From JAUQQI01 sp042408785 (GTDB lineage: Bacteria; Chloroflexota; Dehalococcoidia; JAUQQI01), in assembly GCA_042408785.1 (NCBI GenBank), contig JBHOQU010000048.1:1-19036 (forward strand): 19,036 nucleotides of DNA. The letters run 5' to 3'. Both the position numbers and the translations under genes were made by a program. Numbering within the stretch: position 1 is the first letter of the stretch; the number at the start of each line of letters is the position of its first letter. The notes beneath the pieces were generated by a model. It did no database searches and was not told the DNA's origin. It saw only the letters and a program-made list of their open reading frames with translations. Below are positions 14,837 to 19,036 of this stretch, piece after piece.

Positions 14837-14857
14837 GCAAGGGCCGTCGGCCCTTGC
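14837..14857 (+). other. Perfect 9-bp hairpin in the leader, upstream of the riboswitch
   Basis: GCAAGGGCC (14837-14845) and GGCCCTTGC (14849-14857) pair perfectly around a GTC loop. It lies between the promoter and the TPP aptamer and has no U-run, so it is not a terminator. It may be a 5' stabilising stem or insulate aptamer folding (inference). Confidence 0.6.
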
Positions 14858-14869
14858 AGGCCCCAGCGG

Positions 14870-14979
14870 GAGCCCGGGGGAGCCGGGCTGAGAGGGCAAC
14901 CTGGACCGGGCCTTTTCCGGTCCGCCGTTGCCGACCGCCCGAACCTGATCTGGGTAATGCCAGCGGAGGGAGTGGGCCC
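14870..14979 (+). promoter_or_regulatory. TPP (thi-box) riboswitch aptamer
   Basis: All conserved blocks of the THI element are present in order: GGGGAGCC (14877-14884), CTGAGA (14888-14893), GAACCTGATCTGG (14941-14953) and TAATGCCAGCGGAGGGA (14955-14971). The closing P1 stem is GCCC (14872-14875) with GGGC (14974-14977). The optional P3 extension is well formed: GGCAAC (14895-14900) with GTTGCC (14927-14932), and inside it GACCGG with CCGGTC. It controls the permease gene starting at 15085, presumably switching it off when thiamine pyrophosphate is abundant. Confidence 0.97.
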
Positions 14980-14997
14980 CTTTCTGCTCACCCCTTT

Positions 14998-15023
14998 GCC
15001 GCCACCTGGTCAGGCGGCGTTTT
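14998..15023 (+). terminator. Candidate riboswitch expression-platform terminator
   Basis: GCCGCC (14998-15003) pairs with GGCGGC (15013-15018) over a 9-nt loop and is followed by GTTTT. It lies between the aptamer and the permease Shine-Dalgarno. The short U-run makes it a modest intrinsic terminator. An anti-terminator partner was not resolved by eye. Confidence 0.5.
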
Positions 15024-15084
15024 CGCGTCCGGGCCCCTATCCCCCGCTCCCGCCCACCAAATCGTTGAAGGGAGGTTTACGGTC

Positions 15085-16428
15085 ATGGTGGTTCTTGCCG
15101 AGCAGGCCCGGGAATTCGGAATCCAGCCCATTCCCGAACGTTTCCGGGTTCTCCGGTTAGCTGACAACTTTGTCCTGTGGTTCGACCTGGGCATAAGCTT
15201 TCTGGTCATGGTGGTGGGGATGTTCCTGGTCCCCGGCCTCAGCCTGCCCCAGGCGCTCCTGGCCATTCTGGTCGGGGCCGTTATCGGCAACTTTCTACTG
15301 GGGCTTGCGGCCACCATCGGGGCCGCCACCGGTATTCCCACCATGGTGCTGATGCGTCCCCTGCTGGGCCTGCGGGGCTCGTACCTGCCAACGGTGCTTA
15401 ACGTCCTGCAGCTCATGGGCTGGGCGACCTTCGAGGTCATCGTTATGGCCCAGGCGGCCAATGCGCTGAGCCTTCGGCTCTTCGGTTTTGACAACTATCT
15501 TCTCTGGGTGGTCTTCTTCGCCGTCCTCACCACCCTGATGGCCATCGGCGGCCCCATCGTGGTGGTCAAGCAGTATATGGAGAAATTCGCCTTCTGGGCC
15601 GTCCTGGCCACCACCGCCTGGCTCACGGCCGCGGTCCTGACCAGCTACGACATCCGGGAGTGGTGGAGCCGCCCCGGAACCGGTGAGATAAGCTTCTGGC
15701 TGGCCGTTGACCTGGTCATTGCGATGCCCATCTCCTGGTTTCCCCTAGTGGCCGATTACAGCCGGTTTGCCCGCAGCCTCCGGGAGGCCGGCTGGGGCAC
15801 CGGTCTCGGCTACTTCGTACCCCACGCCTGGTTCTACGCCCTGGGCGCCCTCCTCACCCTGGCCGCCGGGGTGACGGTGGACCCCAACGCCCCCATCTCG
15901 CCCCTGATTTCGGCCATCGCCGGACTGACCGCCGGCTGGGTGGCCCTGCTGGTGCTGCTGGTGGACGAGACGGACGAGGGCTTTGCCAACATCTACTCGA
16001 CGGCCGTCTCCCTCCAGAACCTCTTCCCCCAGGTGGGTCAGCGGGCCTTTGCCCTGGCCGTGGGCCTGGTGGTCCTGATTCTGGGGGCCGCCATCCCCTT
16101 GGTCCAGTATGAGAGCTTCTTACTGCTTATCGGCTCCTTCTTCGTGCCTTTGCTGGGGGCCCTGCTGGCCGACTACTTCGTCCTGCGCCGGGGCCGCTAC
16201 GAGGTTGAGGAGGTCTACCGGGTGGGCGGCCGCTACTGGTACTGGGGCGGCTTCAACTGGGTAGCCGTGGTTGTCTGGGCCGTCGGGGTGGCCGTTTACC
16301 TGGCCATCTCGGGCCTGCCTACCCTCGGCCTGCCGGGTCTGGCTCCCTGGTTGGGTGCCACCCTGCCCAGCCTGGCGGTCTCCTTTGTGCTCTACCTGAT
16401 CCTGGGCCGGCTGGCCGCCAAGTCGTAA
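15085..16428 (+). CDS. cytX: NCS1-family permease, CytX-type (probable hydroxymethylpyrimidine/thiamine-precursor transporter)
   Basis: The 447-residue polytopic membrane protein belongs to the NCS1 (cytosine/purine/thiamine permease) family. It has about 12 predicted helices, the conserved segment near the first helix (FVLWFDLGISFLVMVVG), a glycine-rich helix (LGLAATIGAATGIPTMVLMR) and the central VADYSRFARS motif. A TPP riboswitch directly upstream makes uptake of the thiamine pyrimidine moiety (HMP) or a related precursor the best assignment. ATG at 15085 is preceded by GAAGGGAGGT (15067-15076, 8-nt spacer). A longer frame from 14854 would translate the riboswitch and is rejected. No other thiamine gene lies in the window. 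The stop is 1 nt from the end of the convergent ThDP enzyme. Confidence 0.92.
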   Translation: MVVLAEQAREFGIQPIPERFRVLRLADNFVLWFDLGISFLVMVVGMFLVPGLSLPQALLAILVGAVIGNFLLGLAATIGAATGIPTMVLMRPLLGLRGSYLPTVLNVLQLMGWATFEVIVMAQAANALSLRLFGFDNYLLWVVFFAVLTTLMAIGGPIVVVKQYMEKFAFWAVLATTAWLTAAVLTSYDIREWWSRPGTGEISFWLAVDLVIAMPISWFPLVADYSRFARSLREAGWGTGLGYFVPHAWFYALGALLTLAAGVTVDPNAPISPLISAIAGLTAGWVALLVLLVDETDEGFANIYSTAVSLQNLFPQVGQRAFALAVGLVVLILGAAIPLVQYESFLLLIGSFFVPLLGALLADYFVLRRGRYEVEEVYRVGGRYWYWGGFNWVAVVVWAVGVAVYLAISGLPTLGLPGLAPWLGATLPSLAVSFVLYLILGRLAAKS

Positions 16429-16429
16429 T

Positions 16430-18169
16430 TTACAGGGCGCTGGCCAGGTCGGCCACAATGCGATCCACCGGCGGGTAAGGGTAAGTATAGCCTGACACCA
16501 CGTCCACGACGGTGGGGACATCCCGACTCGTCCGGAGGGCCTTTTCGATAACGGCCGGCAGGTCGGCCGGGTCCTCCACCCGGAACCCGGCCGCGCCGAA
16601 GGCCTCGGCGTAGCGGGCAAAGTTGGGGGTGTAAAGCTCCGAGGCGTAGGCCCGCTCGAAGCGGTCCCGCTGCATTTTGTAGATCATCCCGTACTGGGAA
16701 TCGTTCATGATGAGCATCAGGATGTTGGCCCCCTCCTGAAGGGCGGTGGCAAAGTCGTTATCGGACATCAGGAAGCAGCCGTCCCCGGTGATGCCCACCA
16801 CCGTCCGGTTGGGAAAGACCAGTTTGGCGGCGATCGCGCCCGGCAGGGCAAAACCCATCTCGGCCCAGCGCCCCACCGTCTGAAGGCTGTCGGGCCGGCG
16901 GATGCGGGCCAGCTGGTTGCCCCAGACGCTGTGGACCCCAACATCGGTGACCACCAGGGCGTCCTCATCCAGCCGGTCGAAAAGCTCCTTCACCGCCAGG
17001 CCGAAGTGGATGGGCCGCGCCTGCCGGTAGTTTTCCAGGTCGGCGGCAAGGCCCACCCGGAGCGCGTGCCGGTAGCGGCCGATAAGGCCCACCAGCCCGG
17101 AGTCCGGGTCCCGTTTAAAGTCGGCCAGCTCCCTTAAGAGGGCCCGCAAAAAGAGGCCGATGTCGCAGACCTGGGCGGCTGCGGCCCGCCTGGGCAGGTT
17201 CGGGCCGTCGTCGAAGCCGATGAAAACGTAGGCGTCGGGGGCGGCCTCGGCGATGACCTCGGCCTGCTGGGTGCCTGTCCGCAGACCCACCGCCAGCACG
17301 GCGTCGGCCTTGCGGAAAACCGCCGCCGGGAAGGGGTCCCGGCCGAAGGCGCCCAGCACCAGCACCCCCACGTAAAGGGGGTGGTCATCGGTCAGGGCCC
17401 CGTAACCGTCGCCGGTGACCACCACCGGCGCCCCAACCCGGCCGGCCAGTTCCCCCACCTCGGCCTGGGCCCGGCTTCGGACCACCCCAACCCCGCAGCA
17501 GATGACCGGACGCCGGGCCCGCCGCAGGATCTCAGCGGCCGTCCGGACAACCTGGGGGTCGGGCGGCCGGCGCCTGACCGGGGCCGGCCGGTAATCGGGA
17601 AACTCGGTCGGTTCGGACTGGAGGATGTCCCAGGGGATTTCCACGTGGGTGGGGCCGGTCCGACCGGAGCGGGCAGTGGCGAAGGCCCGGCGGAGGGCCT
17701 CCGGCAGCTCCCCCAGACGCCTCACCCGGTAGGACCATTTGGTGATGGGCCGGAACATCTTCACCGTAAAGTCCGGGTCGTCAACGGCGTGGAGGGCCTC
17801 CTTGTAGTCGCCGGTGAGGGGCGAACCGGTAATACTTACCAGGGGCGTGGCCGTCGTGTAAGCTTGGGCCACCGCTGACATCGAGTTGATGGCCCCGGGA
17901 CCCGCCGTGGCCAGGTAGACCCCGGGCCGGCCGGTGAGCCGGCCGTACATCTCGGCCATCCAGGCGGCGTTGTTTTCATGCTTGCAGGTAACGTGCCGGA
18001 TGCGGTCCCGAAAGTCGGCCAGGCCGTCGTAAATGTCCAAGATATGCGAACCCGGAATGCCGAAAACCAAGTCGACCCCCTCGGCAACGAGGGCCTCGGC
18101 GACGAGCTGTCCGGCCCGCCTGGGCCGGTAAGCCACCCCCTTGTGGACCTGAGGCTGAATTCGGGCCAT
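16430..18169 (-). CDS. Thiamine-diphosphate-dependent enzyme, acetolactate-synthase/decarboxylase-like
   Basis: The 579-residue protein has the three-domain layout of the ALS/POX/decarboxylase family. The PYR domain carries catalytic Glu65 (TCKHENNAAWMAEMYGRLTG) and the stretch ATAGPGAINSMSAVAQAY. A central Rossmann-like domain lies at about 205-350. In the PP domain the ThDP/Mg motif begins with GDG 462-464 and ends at N489 (MNDSQYGMI). It could be an acetolactate synthase large subunit homologue, a benzoylformate/sulfoacetaldehyde-type lyase or another carboligase. There is no ilvN or ilvC nearby, so biosynthetic ALS is not favoured. ATG at 18169 has AAGGAGGT 8 nt upstream, so it is preferred over the in-frame start at 18199. 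The enzyme needs TPP, and its convergent neighbour imports a TPP precursor. Confidence 0.88.
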   Translation of the reverse strand: MARIQPQVHKGVAYRPRRAGQLVAEALVAEGVDLVFGIPGSHILDIYDGLADFRDRIRHVTCKHENNAAWMAEMYGRLTGRPGVYLATAGPGAINSMSAVAQAYTTATPLVSITGSPLTGDYKEALHAVDDPDFTVKMFRPITKWSYRVRRLGELPEALRRAFATARSGRTGPTHVEIPWDILQSEPTEFPDYRPAPVRRRPPDPQVVRTAAEILRRARRPVICCGVGVVRSRAQAEVGELAGRVGAPVVVTGDGYGALTDDHPLYVGVLVLGAFGRDPFPAAVFRKADAVLAVGLRTGTQQAEVIAEAAPDAYVFIGFDDGPNLPRRAAAAQVCDIGLFLRALLRELADFKRDPDSGLVGLIGRYRHALRVGLAADLENYRQARPIHFGLAVKELFDRLDEDALVVTDVGVHSVWGNQLARIRRPDSLQTVGRWAEMGFALPGAIAAKLVFPNRTVVGITGDGCFLMSDNDFATALQEGANILMLIMNDSQYGMIYKMQRDRFERAYASELYTPNFARYAEAFGAAGFRVEDPADLPAVIEKALRTSRDVPTVVDVVSGYTYPYPPVDRIVADLASAL

Positions 18170-18202
18170 CCTGAGCAACCTCCTTCCGAAAACTACCACC
18201 GG

Positions 18203-18232
18203 ATACTAGCCTAAACCCGTCAGCTTGATCAA
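18203..18232 (-). promoter_or_regulatory. Promoter of the ThDP-dependent enzyme gene
   Basis: On the minus strand -35 TTGATC (18232-18227), an 18-nt spacer and -10 TAGTAT (18208-18203), each 4 of 6 to consensus, lie 34 nt before the ATG at 18169. Confidence 0.5.
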
Positions 18233-18261
18233 AGAATTGCATGAAACGAAAAACACAACCA

Positions 18262-18292
18262 TTGGCGACGGGTTAGCGGAAGGATGCATAAT
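18262..18292 (+). promoter_or_regulatory. Weak candidate promoter of the M20 peptidase gene
   Basis: TTGGCG (18262-18267) and CATAAT (18287-18292) are separated by 19 nt, 30 nt before the ATG, in a relatively AT-rich divergent intergenic region. The spacing is longer than ideal. Confidence 0.35.
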
Positions 18293-18322
18293 TCATTGAA
18301 CCCAGCCGTTCGGAGGCTTTGG

Positions 18323-19036
18323 ATGAGCGACCTCTGGTCAAAAGTATCGGAGTACATTGACGGGAATGTGGATAAGGCGATAGCCGAGCTTACGGAGCTG
18401 TGCGCCCAGCCCTCGGTGGCGGCCCAGGGCCTGGGCATGGCCGAATGCGCCGAGCTGGTAAAAGGGCTTTTAGGCCGGCGGGGAATCAAGGCCGAGCTTT
18501 TGCCCACCAAGGGCTACCCGGTGGTCTTTGGCTTCGGGCAGGGCCGGGCCCAAAAGACCCTGATTTTCTACAACCACTATGATGTTCAGCCGCCCGAGCC
18601 GCTGGAGCTTTGGGAAAGTCCGCCCTTTTCGCCCCAGGTAAGGGACGGCAAGTTCTATGCCCGGGGCGCCTCGGACGATAAAGGCCACATCATCAGCCGG
18701 CTCTTTGCCCTGGATGCCGTCCTGGCCGCCCTTGGGGAGCTTCCCTGCAACGTCAAGTTCGTCATCGAGGGCGAGGAAGAAATCGGCTCCCCAAACCTGC
18801 CTGAGTTTATCCTGGCGAACCGGGAGCTTTTAAAGGGCGACGCCTGCATCTGGGAATCGGGCCGGGTGAATTTTGCCGGCCAGCCCGTGCTCACGCTGGG
18901 GATGCGGGGCATCTGCTACGTGGAGCTAAAGGTTAAGACGGCCCGCATCGATGCCCACTCGGGCCTTGGGGGCTCCATCTTCCCCAATGCGGCCTGGCGG
19001 CTGGTCTGGGCCCTTTCAACCTTAAAGGACCCCGCT
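18323..19036 (+). CDS. M20-family metallopeptidase/deacylase, N-terminal part (3' truncated by window edge)
   Basis: The first 238 codons of an M20 dinuclear-zinc peptidase are present, and the frame is open to the right edge. Expected metal and catalytic residues are visible: H85 and D87 in YNHYDVQPPE, bridging D118 in ARGASDDKGH, the catalytic/ligand Glu pair in EGEEEIGS (149-156), and H212 in DAHSGLGGS at the start of the lid/dimerisation domain. The closest types are dipeptidase/carnosinase-like or acetylornithine-deacetylase-like M20 proteins; the substrate is not clear. ATG at 18323 has GGAGG (18312-18316) 6 nt upstream. It is divergent from the ThDP enzyme, with a 153-nt gap. Confidence 0.93.
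   Translation, partial: MSDLWSKVSEYIDGNVDKAIAELTELCAQPSVAAQGLGMAECAELVKGLLGRRGIKAELLPTKGYPVVFGFGQGRAQKTLIFYNHYDVQPPEPLELWESPPFSPQVRDGKFYARGASDDKGHIISRLFALDAVLAALGELPCNVKFVIEGEEEIGSPNLPEFILANRELLKGDACIWESGRVNFAGQPVLTLGMRGICYVELKVKTARIDAHSGLGGSIFPNAAWRLVWALSTLKDPA

Noticed and set aside
13962..14891. 309-codon plus-strand frame opposite the glycosyltransferase
   Set aside because: It is the antisense shadow of the GT2 gene, lacks motifs, and overlaps the riboswitch leader.
14854..15084. Extension of the permease frame from an ATG at 14854
   Set aside because: It reads through the TPP riboswitch and expression platform. The strong SD and family start are at 15085.

Overview
The window is about 19 kb of GC-rich bacterial chromosome. 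It is densely packed with housekeeping and metabolic genes on both strands. I see no phage, transposon, plasmid or CRISPR signature. The gene content points to a monoderm-type or deep-branching bacterium, most plausibly Chloroflexota or a deep Bacillota/Actinomycetota-like lineage (inference). The reasons are a coproporphyrin-dependent heme operon (hemQ-hemE-hemH-hemY), a tiny bS22/COX24-type ribosomal protein, frequent GTG and TTG starts with strong Shine-Dalgarno sites, and sigma70-like promoters. A ferredoxin and two desulforedoxins sit beside heme steps that in known systems use O2 or peroxide, which suggests a facultative or microaerobic, redox-versatile organism.

Left part (1-4020): the 3' end of a ferredoxin gene, a TauE/SafE-type anion exporter on the minus strand, then groES-groEL with a clean intrinsic terminator, and a DUF429 gene. 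The DUF429 reading frame runs 137 nt into the antisense of hemY.

Middle (3884-9960): a minus-strand heme operon, hemQ, hemE, hemH, hemY, with overlapping or near-overlapping genes. It is transcribed divergently from a plus-strand cluster of two tandem stand-alone desulforedoxins and a DUF3467 protein. That cluster converges on a minus-strand unit of greA plus a metallo-beta-lactamase-fold hydrolase, which has its own strong promoter.

Right-centre (10084-12920): a minus-strand tRNA-Arg(CCG), a terminator-like hairpin and a membrane-anchored cyclophilin that lacks the usual catalytic arginine. On the plus strand there is a 31-residue bS22-like ribosomal protein. It is followed by a secreted Asp-box (sialidase-like) gene that is a pseudogene with two frameshifts and one in-frame stop.

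Right part (12928-19036): two half-size EamA transporter genes joined by an ATGA overlap, a convergent GT2 glycosyltransferase, a TPP riboswitch controlling a CytX-type pyrimidine/HMP permease, a convergent ThDP-dependent acetolactate-synthase-like enzyme, and the start of an M20 metallopeptidase that runs off the window.

I did not find an obviously new multi-gene system. The best leads are the desulforedoxin pair with DUF3467, the split EamA transporter, the Arg-less membrane cyclophilin behind a tRNA/terminator, the palindrome inside the exporter promoter, and the leader architecture of the riboswitch gene.
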